A DNA stretch of 28,098 nt from DATBSK01 sp040902705 (GCA_040902705.1 JBBDWT010000104.1:1-28098), one strand, 5' to 3'. Counted from the first letter of the stretch, positions 6,770-14,116 are shown. Translations and numbers: made by a program. Notes: generated from the sequence alone by a model not told the origin.

Positions 6770-7122
6770 GCGAACCCGCGCCGGAAGACGCCATCCGCGC
6801 GCTCGCGCACCCGGGACGTCGCACGATGCTGCGCCTCGTGTGGGACGACGAACGGCCGTCGAGCGAGCTGGCCGATGCCGCCGGCTTGTCGAAGTCAGCC
6901 GCGAGCCAGCACCTGAAGCTGTTGCGCGACGCCGGCCTGGTGCAGGTGCGCGTCGACGCGAACCGACGCCTGTACCGCGCCGACCTCGAGCGCGTCGCGT
7001 CCGTCGCCTCCTTCCTCGACGAGTTCTGGGCGGCGCCGCTCGCGCGCTTGAAGTCGACCGCCGAGTCACGCGCCGCAGCACGGATGTCCCACGGGCGCAG
7101 CACACGGAAGAAGGCGCGGTGA
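6766..7122 (+). CDS. ArsR family repressor, cassette A
   Basis: This 118-residue winged-helix regulator starts at GTG 6766, overlapping the preceding stop (GTGA). Helix-turn-helix: 'ELADAAGLSKSAASQHLKLL', followed by the wing 'RDAGLVQVRVDANRRLYRAD'. The 'ALAHPGRRTMLRLV' opening and the 'FLDEFWAAPLARLK' tail place it in the ArsR subgroup that accompanies SRPBCC/AHSA1 genes. No metal-binding Cys motif is visible, so it is probably not a metal sensor. It is closely similar to the minus-strand ArsR at 8890-9258. It probably autorepresses through the palindrome at 6176-6191. Confidence 0.93.
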   Translation: MSEPAPEDAIRALAHPGRRTMLRLVWDDERPSSELADAAGLSKSAASQHLKLLRDAGLVQVRVDANRRLYRADLERVASVASFLDEFWAAPLARLKSTAESRAAARMSHGRSTRKKAR

Positions 7123-7589
7123 AGCTCGTCGCGCACGAGGTGACGGTTCACGCCCCGGCTCAACAGCTCTACGAGCTGCTGGTCGACCCGGAGCTGTTCG
7201 TGCTGTGGATGGCCGATGAAGCGACGCTCGACCCCGTCGTCGGTGGCGTGATCCGTTGGACGCACCCGAACGGCGACTCGTGCTCGGGTAGCTACGTCGA
7301 GCTCGTGCCCGCACGACGCGTCGTGTTCACCTACGGGTGGGAACGCGCCGACGTCGAGATCCCGCCCGGCTCCACCACCGTCGAGATCGACCTGATCCCC
7401 CAGGACGGCGAGACCACCGTGCTTCGGCTGGTGCACCGTGGACTCGACGACCTCGCCGCAGACGCTCACGCCGGCGGGTGGACCCACTACCTGGAGCGAC
7501 TGCGGCGGTGTGCGGACAGCGGCCCGCCCGGACCCGACCCATGGGCTGACCGACGGGTGCCAACGCCCGGAGAGCTACGCCGACCATGA
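7119..7589 (+). CDS. SRPBCC/AHSA1-domain protein, cassette A
   Basis: This 156-residue protein starts at GTG 7119, overlapping the ArsR stop. It has an activator-of-Hsp90-homologue (START-like) fold: the opening 'VTVHAPAQQLYELLVDPELF', the central 'RRVVFTYGWERADVEIPPGS' and the C-terminal 'GGWTHYLERLRRCAD' helix. These folds form a hydrophobic pocket, but the ligand is unknown. The last 25 residues are a Pro-rich tail. It is a paralogue of the gene at 8459-8893. ArsR-AHSA1 pairs are a common bacterial arrangement in which the SRPBCC protein may handle the signal molecule. Confidence 0.9.
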   Translation: MKLVAHEVTVHAPAQQLYELLVDPELFVLWMADEATLDPVVGGVIRWTHPNGDSCSGSYVELVPARRVVFTYGWERADVEIPPGSTTVEIDLIPQDGETTVLRLVHRGLDDLAADAHAGGWTHYLERLRRCADSGPPGPDPWADRRVPTPGELRRP

Positions 7590-7954
7590 GCGCGACGCCC
7601 GGCGAAGAACGCTTTTGGGCGTTGGCCGAGCCGCTGCTTGAAGAGCCCGGCATCACCCGCTCCACCATGATGGGCTTCCCGTGCCTGCGCATCGACGGGA
7701 AGTTCTTCGCGACGTGCGATCACCGCAGCGGCGCTCTCGTGGTCAAGCTTCCCGAGCACCGTGTCGACCAGCTCGTCGACGCGGGCCGGGCCGAGTCGTT
7801 CGCGCCTGCGGGGCGTCCGTTCCGTGAGTGGGCGGCGATCCCGCACGCCCGGTCGCGGACGTGGCGCCACCTCCTCGACGAGGCGCTCGAGTTCGTCTCC
7901 GCGCAGCCTGCGCCACGGGCACGGACGCGCCCGCCGCGCCGCGCGGGGAGTTGA
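7586..7954 (+). CDS. MmcQ/YjbR-like family protein
   Basis: This 122-residue protein starts at ATG 7586, overlapping the previous stop (ATGA). Family features are 'RSTMMGFPCLRIDGKFFATC', 'GALVVKLPEHRVDQLV', 'FREWAAIP' and the helical ending 'WRHLLDEALEFVS'. YjbR/MmcQ/TfoX-N-like proteins have a double-wing fold and are often annotated as DNA-binding, but their role is unsettled. It is the last gene of cassette A. The final 15 residues are Arg/Pro-rich. It converges on the minus-strand SRPBCC gene with a 29-bp gap that holds a (GTC)n run and no hairpin. Confidence 0.85.
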   Translation: MSATPGEERFWALAEPLLEEPGITRSTMMGFPCLRIDGKFFATCDHRSGALVVKLPEHRVDQLVDAGRAESFAPAGRPFREWAAIPHARSRTWRHLLDEALEFVSAQPAPRARTRPPRRAGS

Positions 7955-7983
7955 GTTTCCGTCGTCGTCGTCGTCGTGTCTCG

Positions 7984-8424
7984 CTAGCGACCCTCGAGGA
8001 TGGACCGGAGGCGGGCGAGGTCCTTGTGGTTCGCTCGCTTCATCGCCGAAGCCATGATCGGTGCGGTCACCTTGGAGAAGCCGGCGGGTTCGCCGCGGTT
8101 GCGGAGCGTCATGAGGGTGAGGGCGGGTCCGGGCGCGGACCAGGTGTACGTCGTCTCCATCGGGAAGGGACCCTGGGCGGTGCGCATGATGAGCTGCTCA
8201 CCGGGACGTACATCCATGAACTCGTACGTGTACGCGAGCCGGCGGCCGAGGAAGCGCGCGACGAACGCGACCTGGGAGCCTTCCTCGAGTGGCGGCGTGG
8301 TGACCCACTCGACGGCTTCGATGTTCTCGTACCACTCGGGCGCGTTGTCGGGGTCGATCGCGTATGCGGCGACGACCTCGACGGGACGGGCGATCGTGAT
8401 CGACGTGGTGACGTCGACGCTCAC
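7984..8424 (-). CDS. SRPBCC family protein, cassette B
   Basis: This 146-residue protein starts at GTG 8424 (longer frames are Arg/Ser-rich shadow). It is a START-like polyketide-cyclase/dehydrase type: 'TSITIARPVEVVAAYAIDPD' with the 'APEWYENI' loop, then 'RLAYTYEFMDVRPGEQLIMR' and the C-terminal helix 'MKRANHKDLARLRSILEG'. This helix closes the ligand cavity in the family. It is the last gene of the minus-strand ArsR operon and is joined to the AHSA1 gene by a bridging mini-frame (8421-8462). The ligand is unknown. Confidence 0.88.
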   Translation of the reverse strand: MSVDVTTSITIARPVEVVAAYAIDPDNAPEWYENIEAVEWVTTPPLEEGSQVAFVARFLGRRLAYTYEFMDVRPGEQLIMRTAQGPFPMETTYTWSAPGPALTLMTLRNRGEPAGFSKVTAPIMASAMKRANHKDLARLRSILEGR

Positions 8425-8462
8425 GCGCCGACCCCGGCGGCCTGCGCGAACCGGCGGTTCAT
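8421..8462 (-). CDS. 13-codon mini-ORF bridging two SRPBCC genes
   Basis: ATG 8462 overlaps the stop of the AHSA1 gene (ATGA), and the TGA at 8423-8421 overlaps GTG 8424 of the next gene (GTGA). The peptide reads MNRRFAQAAGVGA. Exact 4-nt overlaps on both sides suggest it carries terminating ribosomes across the 34-nt gap to the next start. It could also be chance or the relic of a deleted gene. Confidence 0.35.
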   Translation of the reverse strand: MNRRFAQAAGVGA

Positions 8463-8893
8463 GGTCGTGCCGTGAGCGTGGCGAGGCGGTCGCCGAGGTA
8501 GTAGCTCCACCCGCTCTCGTGGTCGGCGGCGTGGGTCGACGGCATCTCGAAGTGGCGCAGCACGAGGATCGTGTCGTCGCCTTCGGGCGTGAGCGTGACC
8601 TCGACGCGGGTGGAACCGGGCGCCAGCGGCTCACCCGGCGCGTTCTGCTCCCACCCGAAGGTGAAGACGAGCCGGCGTGGGGGGTCGAGCTCGGTGAACG
8701 CGCCCAACATGACCGGCCCGCCCTCCATCACGACGCGGAACATCCCGCCCGGCTCGGCCACCGCCACCGCCTCGATGCCCCACCACTCCGCGAGCCGCTC
8801 GGGCTCCGTCCAGAACGCCCACACCATCTTTGGTGTCGCCGCGATGCGCACCACCTGTTCGATTGTCGTCGTGGTTGCCTGCGCCTCGGTCAC
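8459..8893 (-). CDS. SRPBCC/AHSA1-domain protein, cassette B
   Basis: This 144-residue protein starts at GTG 8893, overlapping the ArsR stop (GTGA). AHSA1 features: 'VRIAATPKMVWAFWTEPERL' with 'AEWWGIEAV', 'PPRRLVFTFGWEQNAPGEPL', and the ending 'ESGWSYYLGDRLATLTA'. It is a paralogue of cassette A's 7119-7589 with the same order of elements. The fold binds a hydrophobic ligand in other members; here the ligand is unknown. Confidence 0.9.
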   Translation of the reverse strand: MTEAQATTTTIEQVVRIAATPKMVWAFWTEPERLAEWWGIEAVAVAEPGGMFRVVMEGGPVMLGAFTELDPPRRLVFTFGWEQNAPGEPLAPGSTRVEVTLTPEGDDTILVLRHFEMPSTHAADHESGWSYYLGDRLATLTARP

Positions 8894-9258
8894 GTCGTCT
8901 CCCGATTCCTCGGTTCGGCGGCCGTCCCGGTGTGCTGCGCTCGCTCGGCCGCGCGCTTCAGTCTCGTGAGTCGGTCGCTCCACATGCTGTCGATGAACTC
9001 CCACATGTCGGTCAACCCCTTGGTCTCGGCGCGGTAGAGACGGCGGTTCCCGACCGCTCGGACGCTCACCAAGCCTGCATCGTGCAGCAGTCGGAGGTGC
9101 TGGGACACGGCGGGGCGGCTCATCTGCGGGAACGACGCCGCCAGCTCTCCCGCCGGTCGCTCGTCGTCGCGCACGAGCCGCAGCAGTCCGCGGCGGGTCG
9201 GGTCTGCCAGTGCGTGCGCGACCCGGTCGATGCGGTCTGGCGTCGCCGTCCCAGGCAT
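8890..9258 (-). CDS. ArsR family repressor, cassette B
   Basis: This is a 122-residue winged-helix regulator with 'ALADPTRRGLLRLVRDDERP', a recognition region 'MSRPAVSQHLRLLHDAGLV' and the wing 'SVRAVGNRRLYRAE', closely similar to the cassette A ArsR. ATG 9258 abuts the palindrome at 9259-9274, so its own mRNA is probably leaderless or nearly so, and repressor binding would cover its start. It heads a minus-strand operon with two SRPBCC genes and is divergent from an MDMPI-family gene. The same operator can therefore control both directions. Confidence 0.93.
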   Translation of the reverse strand: MPGTATPDRIDRVAHALADPTRRGLLRLVRDDERPAGELAASFPQMSRPAVSQHLRLLHDAGLVSVRAVGNRRLYRAETKGLTDMWEFIDSMWSDRLTRLKRAAERAQHTGTAAEPRNRETT

Positions 9259-9274
9259 GTAAGTATCTTCTTAC
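9259..9274. promoter_or_regulatory. ArsR-type operator of cassette B
   Basis: GTAAGTATCTTCTTAC has GTAAG/CTTAC arms around TATCTT. It matches the cassette A palindrome at 11 of 16 positions including the core AGTATCT-CT. It abuts the ArsR start codon and lies 41 bp before the divergent gene at 9316. Confidence 0.65.
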
Positions 9275-9315
9275 AGAGATCGGCGGGGCGCAAGCCCTGT
9301 GACCCGAGGAGCACC

Positions 9316-9870
9316 ATGGAACTGCTCGAGGCGCTGTCCCGGACCTTCGACCACGGCACCACGATCGTCGGCGGCGTGACCCCCGACCAGCTCGACGCGC
9401 CGACGCCGTGTCGCGAGTGGGACGTGCGCGCCCTGCTCGCACACACCGTCGGTGTCGTCGTCAACATCGGGAGGGGCGTCGCCGGTGAGGAGCTCCTCGC
9501 CGACATGGACGGGTTCCCGCTGGAGGCCGGCCTGCAGGCCCAGTTCCGACGGGAGGCGGACCGAACGCTCGCCGCGTGGACGAAGCGTGGGCTCGAGGGC
9601 GAGGTCGACATCGGGGCCGGACCGATGCCGGCCGCGGTCGGGCTCCGCATCAACCTCCTCGACACCGCGACCCACACCTGGGACCTGGCGCGCGCGACCG
9701 GCCAGGACGCGGACCTTCCGGACGAGATCGCGGGCACCGTGCTCGAGGCGAGCCGGGTCGTCGTCACCGACGACATCCGATCCTTCGGCGGCTTCGATGC
9801 CGCGGTCCCGGTCGGTGCGACGGCGAGCCGGACAGACCAGCTCGCGGCGTACCTCGGACGCCAGCCGTGA
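9316..9870 (+). CDS. MDMPI/TIGR03086-family (DinB-like) protein, cassette B
   Basis: This 184-residue paralogue of the gene at 6221 has the same landmarks: 'TPCREWDVRALLAHTVGV' and 'HTWDLARATGQDADLP'. GAGGAG at 9306-9311 is a good ribosome-binding site for ATG 9316. It is predicted to be a metal-binding four-helix bundle acting with mycothiol, substrate unknown. It is divergent from the ArsR-SRPBCC operon across 57 bp holding the operator, and coupled to the downstream DUF899 gene by a GTGA overlap. Confidence 0.88.
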   Translation: MELLEALSRTFDHGTTIVGGVTPDQLDAPTPCREWDVRALLAHTVGVVVNIGRGVAGEELLADMDGFPLEAGLQAQFRREADRTLAAWTKRGLEGEVDIGAGPMPAAVGLRINLLDTATHTWDLARATGQDADLPDEIAGTVLEASRVVVTDDIRSFGGFDAAVPVGATASRTDQLAAYLGRQP

Positions 9871-10562
9871 CCTCGGCGCCGACCGTTGGCACGCGTGAGG
9901 AGTGGCTGCGCGCGCGGCTCGAGCTCTTGGAAGGCGAGAAGGAGCTCACGCGGCGGCGTGATGAGGTGAGTCGCCAGCGGCGCGCGCTCCCGTGGGTACG
10001 GGTCGACAAGGAGTACCCCTTCGACACGGCCGACGGTGTACGAACGCTCGCCGAGCTCTTCGACGGGCGAGGTCAGCTCCTCGTGTACCACTTCATGTTC
10101 GGGCCCGATTGGGACGCTGGCTGCCCGAGCTGCTCGTTCTGGGCTGATGGCTTCGACGGGATCGACGTCCACCTCGCCCATCGCGACGTCACGTTCCTCG
10201 CGGCCTCACGCGCGCCGCTCGATCGGCTCCTCGAGTACCGGCAACGCATGGGATGGGACTTCTCCTGGGTGTCGTCGCTGGGCAGTGACTTCAACGTCGA
10301 CTTCGGCGTCACCAACGCCACCACCTATAACTACGCGGCCGTTGCCGATCCGCCGGAGGAGCTCGCCGGGCTCAGCGCGTTCGCGCGCCGCGGCGACGAG
10401 GTCTTCCACACGTACTCCTGCTATGCGCGGGGCCTCGACGCCTTCAACAGTGCCTACCAGCTCCTCGATCTCGCCCCCAACGGACGCGACGAAGACGACC
10501 TCGAGTGGTCCATGGCCTGGCTCCACCGTCATGACGAGTACCCCAGCTCGCCGCTGCGGTGA
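9867..10562 (+). CDS. DUF899 family thioredoxin-like protein
   Basis: This 231-residue protein starts at GTG 9867, overlapping the preceding stop. It is a typical DUF899 member: 'EWLRARLELLEGEKELTRRR', 'LPWVRVDKEYPFDT', 'LLVYHFMFGPDWDAGCPSCS' with a CPSC (CxxC) pair, 'HLAHRDVTFLAASRAPLDRL' and the ending 'WLHRHDEYP'. The family has a thioredoxin-like fold and is presumed cytosolic; the reaction is not established. It shares an operon with the cassette B MDMPI gene, which suggests thiol-related chemistry, an inference from context. Confidence 0.9.
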   Translation: MTSAPTVGTREEWLRARLELLEGEKELTRRRDEVSRQRRALPWVRVDKEYPFDTADGVRTLAELFDGRGQLLVYHFMFGPDWDAGCPSCSFWADGFDGIDVHLAHRDVTFLAASRAPLDRLLEYRQRMGWDFSWVSSLGSDFNVDFGVTNATTYNYAAVADPPEELAGLSAFARRGDEVFHTYSCYARGLDAFNSAYQLLDLAPNGRDEDDLEWSMAWLHRHDEYPSSPLR

Positions 10563-10632
10563 GCGAGGAACAACCTCGGGCGGCATCGCTCGAACTTCGG
10601 TCTACTGTGCTCCGCCAGAGGGGAGACCGCCG

Positions 10633-12066
10633 ATGCTTTCATACCCGCTCGACGTCGTGTCGGCGGACCCCGCCGTGCGGGTGCTCGCACACACCAAGGC
10701 GCTGTGTCCGGGCTGCATGCGGCTGCTCCCCGCCACGACCATCGAGCGCGACGGCAAGGTGTACCTCTCCCGTGACTGTGACCGGGACGGTCGCGCCGAG
10801 ACCCTGGTGCTCTCAGACGCGGCCTGGTGGCACTGGAGTCGCCGGTTCGTTCGCCCGGGGCGTGCCCCAGCCGTACATGCGACGGAGTCGGTGCACGGAT
10901 GTCCCTACGACTGCGGATTCTGCCCCGAGCATCGCCAGCACGCGTGTGTGACGGTGTTCGAGATCACCGAGGCATGCAACCTGGCGTGCCCGGCGTGCTT
11001 CGCCGGCGACGCGCACGCGGTGCATCGCACGCTCGACGAGGTCCGAGGGATGGCCGAGGGTCTGCTGCGCGCCGAGGGTGGGCAGGCCGACGTGGTGATG
11101 CTCTCCGGCGGCGAGCCCACCATGCACCCGAGCTTCTTCGACGTGGTGGATCTGGTCACCGCGCTGCCGATCTCCTACGTCGTGGTCAACACCAACGGCA
11201 TCCGAATCGCTCGGGATGCCGACTTCGCGCGCGAGCTCGCCGAGCGCGGCCTGCTCGTATACCTCCAGTTCGACGGCTTCGAGCGGACGACCTATGGCGC
11301 GCTCCGGGGTCGGAGAGATCTGCTGGACGTGAAGCTCCAGGCGCTCCGGCACCTCGAAGCGGCGGGCGCGCGTGTGGTGCTCGTGGCGACACTCGTGAAG
11401 GGTGTCAACGATCACGAGATCGGCAAGATCGTGAGGTTCGGGGCCGAGCATCCCGCGGTACGGGCGGTGTCGCTCCAGCCGCAGTTCGGTGAGGGTCGCT
11501 TCGTGCCCTTCGATCCGGGTGATCGGATCACCATCACCGACGTGATCGACGCGATCGACGCGGCGAGCGGTCTGTTCACTCGTGACGACTTCGTCCCGAT
11601 CCCGTGCTGTGATCCGATGTGCACCGCGGCGACGTACGCCTGGATCAACGATGGTGAGGTGGTCCCGGTCACCCAGCTCGTGCCGGTGGAGGATTACCTC
11701 GACTACGTCGAGAACACCGCGATGCCGAACCTGTCGGACGCCTTCCGCGCCGACGTCGACGAGATGCGCGAGACGTTGCTGCGCCTGTACTCGAAGGGGT
11801 CACCGGCTGGGTCCGACCGTCAGGCCGAGGCGTTCGTATGCGCGTGCGACCCCGTGTTCGCCGAGTTCGACCGCATCGACGACATCCCCGGTGAGGTGTT
11901 TGCGGTGACGATCGAAGGGTTCATGGACCGGTACAACTTCGACGCGACCCGGGTGACGAGCTGCTGCATCCAAGAGGCGCTCCCGGATGGGCGGATCGTT
12001 CCGTTCTGCGCGTTCAACACCCTCTACCGGTTCGAGCCGGGACAACGCGCGGTGCCGCCCTCGTGA
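10633..12066 (+). CDS. radical SAM protein of the Tes/MJ0619-like (tetraether lipid synthase) family
   Basis: This 477-residue protein has the radical SAM motif 'CNLACPAC' (Cys115, 119, 122; CX3CX2C), 'LSGGEPTMHP' and a TIM-barrel core. The N-terminus has a rubredoxin-like pair Cys25/Cys28 plus Cys49. It is followed by an extra cysteine group 'HGCPYDCGFCPEH' (Cys90, 94, 97). The C-terminus holds more cysteines in 'IPCCDPMC', 'CACDP' and 'TSCCIQEALPDGRIVPFCAF'. This layout matches the archaeal tetraether synthase family, which joins lipid chains by C-C bond formation using several Fe-S clusters. Bacterial members are mostly uncharacterised, so lipid coupling here is inference. ATG 10633 follows a GAGGGGAGA ribosome-binding site. 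It is coupled to the next gene by a GTGA overlap. Confidence 0.85.
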   Translation: MLSYPLDVVSADPAVRVLAHTKALCPGCMRLLPATTIERDGKVYLSRDCDRDGRAETLVLSDAAWWHWSRRFVRPGRAPAVHATESVHGCPYDCGFCPEHRQHACVTVFEITEACNLACPACFAGDAHAVHRTLDEVRGMAEGLLRAEGGQADVVMLSGGEPTMHPSFFDVVDLVTALPISYVVVNTNGIRIARDADFARELAERGLLVYLQFDGFERTTYGALRGRRDLLDVKLQALRHLEAAGARVVLVATLVKGVNDHEIGKIVRFGAEHPAVRAVSLQPQFGEGRFVPFDPGDRITITDVIDAIDAASGLFTRDDFVPIPCCDPMCTAATYAWINDGEVVPVTQLVPVEDYLDYVENTAMPNLSDAFRADVDEMRETLLRLYSKGSPAGSDRQAEAFVCACDPVFAEFDRIDDIPGEVFAVTIEGFMDRYNFDATRVTSCCIQEALPDGRIVPFCAFNTLYRFEPGQRAVPPS

Positions 12067-12899
12067 GCACGACCCTGCCGGCGCCTCCCCTCGAACCCAA
12101 CGCGTTCAAGTGCACCTGCACGGAGTGGTGGGGTCACCCGGCAGTGCAGCTCCTCGTCGGGGACGCACTCCGGCCCGGTGGATCCGAGTTGACGGCCTCC
12201 CTCCTCGACGGTCTCTCGCTCGGGCCGGGCGTGCGGGCGCTCGATGTCGGTTCCGGTGCAGGTGTCACGCTCGAGCTGCTCGCGCGCCGCGGCATGGTCG
12301 CCACCGGAGTCGACTACGGCGCCACGCTCGCAACCCAGGCGGCGCAGTTCGCACCGACAGCGATCGGCGACGGCGAACGATTGCCGTTCCCGTCGGAGTC
12401 CTTCACGCTGGTCACGATGGAGTGCGTGCTCTCAGCGCTGCCCGACAAGCCCGCGGCGCTACGCGAGATCCGACGCGTGCTCGTGCCCGGCGGAACCCTC
12501 GTCCTCACCGACATGACGGTGTCGCGTCCGCTCCCCGAACCGCTCGACTCTCTGCTCGCCTGGGTGGCCTGCGCGGGCGGCGCCCTGTCGAGCCCGACGT
12601 ACCACGACCTGCTCATGGCGCACGGCTTCGAGGTGCGGCGGTTGGAGGATCACAGCGCGACGGTCGGGGCCTTCGTCGCGAAGGCGCGGCGTCGCCTCGC
12701 GCTGCTGCGTGGTGCCATCAAGGTCGGGATCGTGCCCGATCCGGAGGCGATGATCGGACCCGAGCTGGACGCGCTGCGCGCCTCGAGCGACGCGTCCGGC
12801 GACCTCGTGACCTTCGGACGCAGCGTGCTCGGCGAGGTCGCCGACGCCGTGCGTGCCGGTCAGCTCGGTTACTGCGCGATCGTGGCCGGCCGCACGTGA
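12063..12899 (+). CDS. class I SAM-dependent methyltransferase
   Basis: This 278-residue protein starts at GTG 12063, overlapping the radical SAM stop. Motif I is 'VRALDVGSGAGVTLELL'; other motif positions are 'GVDYGATLATQA', 'GERLPFPSESFTLVTMECVL' and 'REIRRVLVPGGTLVLTDMTV', typical of a Methyltransf_11/UbiE-like fold. An unusual N-terminal 'NAFKCTCTEWWGHPAVQLLV' carries CxC before the fold, and a C-terminal extension of about 80 residues follows the core. The tight coupling implies that it acts on the same substrate as the radical SAM enzyme or on its product. The substrate cannot be told from sequence. Confidence 0.9.
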   Translation: MSTTLPAPPLEPNAFKCTCTEWWGHPAVQLLVGDALRPGGSELTASLLDGLSLGPGVRALDVGSGAGVTLELLARRGMVATGVDYGATLATQAAQFAPTAIGDGERLPFPSESFTLVTMECVLSALPDKPAALREIRRVLVPGGTLVLTDMTVSRPLPEPLDSLLAWVACAGGALSSPTYHDLLMAHGFEVRRLEDHSATVGAFVAKARRRLALLRGAIKVGIVPDPEAMIGPELDALRASSDASGDLVTFGRSVLGEVADAVRAGQLGYCAIVAGRT

Positions 12900-12905
12900 T
12901 CGCTG

Positions 12906-13487
12906 TCAGCGCGCCTCGCGTCGGGCGCGCGCGGCGGCGCGCTCCTCGGCGCCGTGCTTGGTCGACTCCATCGATGTGCGCACCGTCGCCTCCCACACCG
13001 GCCTGACCCAGCGGCGGGCCGCGATGCTGCCGAACCACCAGAAGTCGAGCCCGATCTCGCCGTGGTACGCGATGATCGTGCCAGTGCCGGAGTCGCGGAG
13101 CGTGAACTCCTCGACCGCGTGCGGCACCGGACCGCGCACGTGGCGGAACCGAACCCGCTCTGACGGCTCGAAGCCGACGATCTCGAGCGTCTGCGCGTTC
13201 GTGAAGCGAGTCTTGCTCCAATGTCGCGCGAGCACGAGATCCGTCCCGCGATCGACGACCTCGAGGTGATCCCGCAGCGACGCCGGCGTACGCCCGAGGT
13301 ACGCAGCCGAGATCTGCTCATAGACCAGATCCCGGGGAGCAGCGACCTCGACCACGATCGGGCCGAGCGCGTGGATCGTCCGCCCCCAACCCGTGTCGAG
13401 TGTGATCTTGCCCACGCGCATCAGGCGCACCAAGATCACGACACCGACCGCGACGACTATGGCGAGAAGCGCGGCGACCCAGGTCAT
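12906..13487 (-). CDS. membrane-anchored SRPBCC-like protein
   Basis: This 193-residue protein starts at ATG 13487, whose ATGA overlaps the MerR-like stop. Residues about 2-23 are one hydrophobic helix ('MTWVAALLAIVVAVGVVILV'), followed by a START-like domain opening 'GPIVVEVAAPRDLVYEQISA' and including 'RTPASLRDHLEVVDRGTDLV' and 'GTIIAYHGEIGLDFWWFGSI'. The C-terminus is a charged helix. The protein is probably anchored in the membrane with the domain on one face; the ligand is unknown. It converges on the methyltransferase gene with a 6-bp gap. Confidence 0.8.
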   Translation of the reverse strand: MTWVAALLAIVVAVGVVILVRLMRVGKITLDTGWGRTIHALGPIVVEVAAPRDLVYEQISAAYLGRTPASLRDHLEVVDRGTDLVLARHWSKTRFTNAQTLEIVGFEPSERVRFRHVRGPVPHAVEEFTLRDSGTGTIIAYHGEIGLDFWWFGSIAARRWVRPVWEATVRTSMESTKHGAEERAAARARREAR

Positions 13488-13720
13488 GACACCGTCGATC
13501 GAAGTTTCCGCAGGCGAGCGGTGCGAGGGCACGGAACGGGCGCGACGGGTACAGGGTCGGCGGTCGTTTCGGGTGCACGCAGGCGCGTCACGGCACCATC
13601 GTCGTAGTCCCGGTACCCCGATGTGGTGCGCGCCGGGCTCGGGAGCAGCCCGATCCGTTCGTAGTAGCGGACGGTCGAGGCGGGAATCCCAACTCGATCG
13701 GCAAGCTCCGAGATCCGCAC
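13484..13720 (-). CDS. short MerR-family DNA-binding protein, possibly truncated
   Basis: From GTG 13720 the 78-residue product has a standard MerR DNA-binding start: 'VRISELADRVGIPASTVRYY', 'ERIGLLPSPARTTSGYRDYD'. The frame then reads 'DGAVTRLRAPETT' and an Arg/Pro-rich tail instead of the usual coiled dimerisation helix, so it is about 40-60 residues shorter than normal members. Either it is a truncated gene or a minimal winged-helix protein. The ATGA overlap with the next gene shows that translation through this frame is still coupled to the SRPBCC gene. It is divergent from a cupin gene with a MerR-style promoter between them. Confidence 0.65.
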   Translation of the reverse strand: MRISELADRVGIPASTVRYYERIGLLPSPARTTSGYRDYDDGAVTRLRAPETTADPVPVAPVPCPRTARLRKLRSTVS

Positions 13721-13734
13721 GGTTCTCAGCCTAA

Positions 13735-13816
13735 ACCCGGTATCCGGGTGCAAGGTCACGTCGCTCCTGCTCCGATTTCTCGGCGATGGGGCTTGACCTT
13801 GCATTCGAGTTCAAGG
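13735..13816. promoter_or_regulatory. divergent MerR/cupin promoter region with palindromes
   Basis: Three structures are visible. ACCCGG-TAT-CCGGGT at 13735-13749 is a perfect palindrome beside the MerR start. TGCAAGGTCA (13749-13758) is the exact inverse of TGACCTTGCA (13794-13803). CCTTG-N10-CAAGG at 13797-13816 follows a TTGACC -35 at 13793-13798, and the nearest -10 candidate (TACCGT, 13819-13824) gives a 20-bp spacer. Over-long spacers with an internal palindrome are typical of MerR-controlled promoters. Confidence 0.5.
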
Positions 13817-13861
13817 CGTACCGTCACGGTCGAGAGCAGTTCCGAGAAAAGAGAGCACACC

Positions 13862-14116
13862 ATGAGCACGTTCACGCGAGACAACACCGAGGTTTCCTGG
13901 GAGATCGAGGGCGGTGGTCAGCAGTACACGGCCGAGGACGGCGGGATGGTCGTCGCGCTTGAGCGCTGGAACGCGGGCCTCGACACGACCGAGATGTTCG
14001 CCGAGCTACCGGACGGCGCCTGTCAGGAGCAGCACTGGGGCTACATCATCAAGGGCAGCATGACCATGCGCTACACCGACGGCCGGACCGAGACCCTGTC
14101 CGCAGGTCATCCCTGA
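13862..14116 (+). CDS. short cupin-like protein
   Basis: This 84-residue frame starts at ATG 13862 and shows a small beta-barrel cupin pattern: 'VSWEIEGGGQQYTAEDGGMV', then 'CQEQHWGYIIKGSMTMRYTD' with the His of cupin motif 1, and 'GRTETLSAGHP' followed directly by TGA. Relatives normally continue about 15-25 residues through the second cupin strand pair, so the 3' end appears to be lost or the protein is unusually short. It faces away from the MerR-like gene and is probably its target. Confidence 0.65.
   Translation: MSTFTRDNTEVSWEIEGGGQQYTAEDGGMVVALERWNAGLDTTEMFAELPDGACQEQHWGYIIKGSMTMRYTDGRTETLSAGHP

Noticed and set aside
7960..7979. (GTC)n run as a functional repeat
   Set aside because: About five units in GC-rich intergenic DNA between convergent genes; no further structure.
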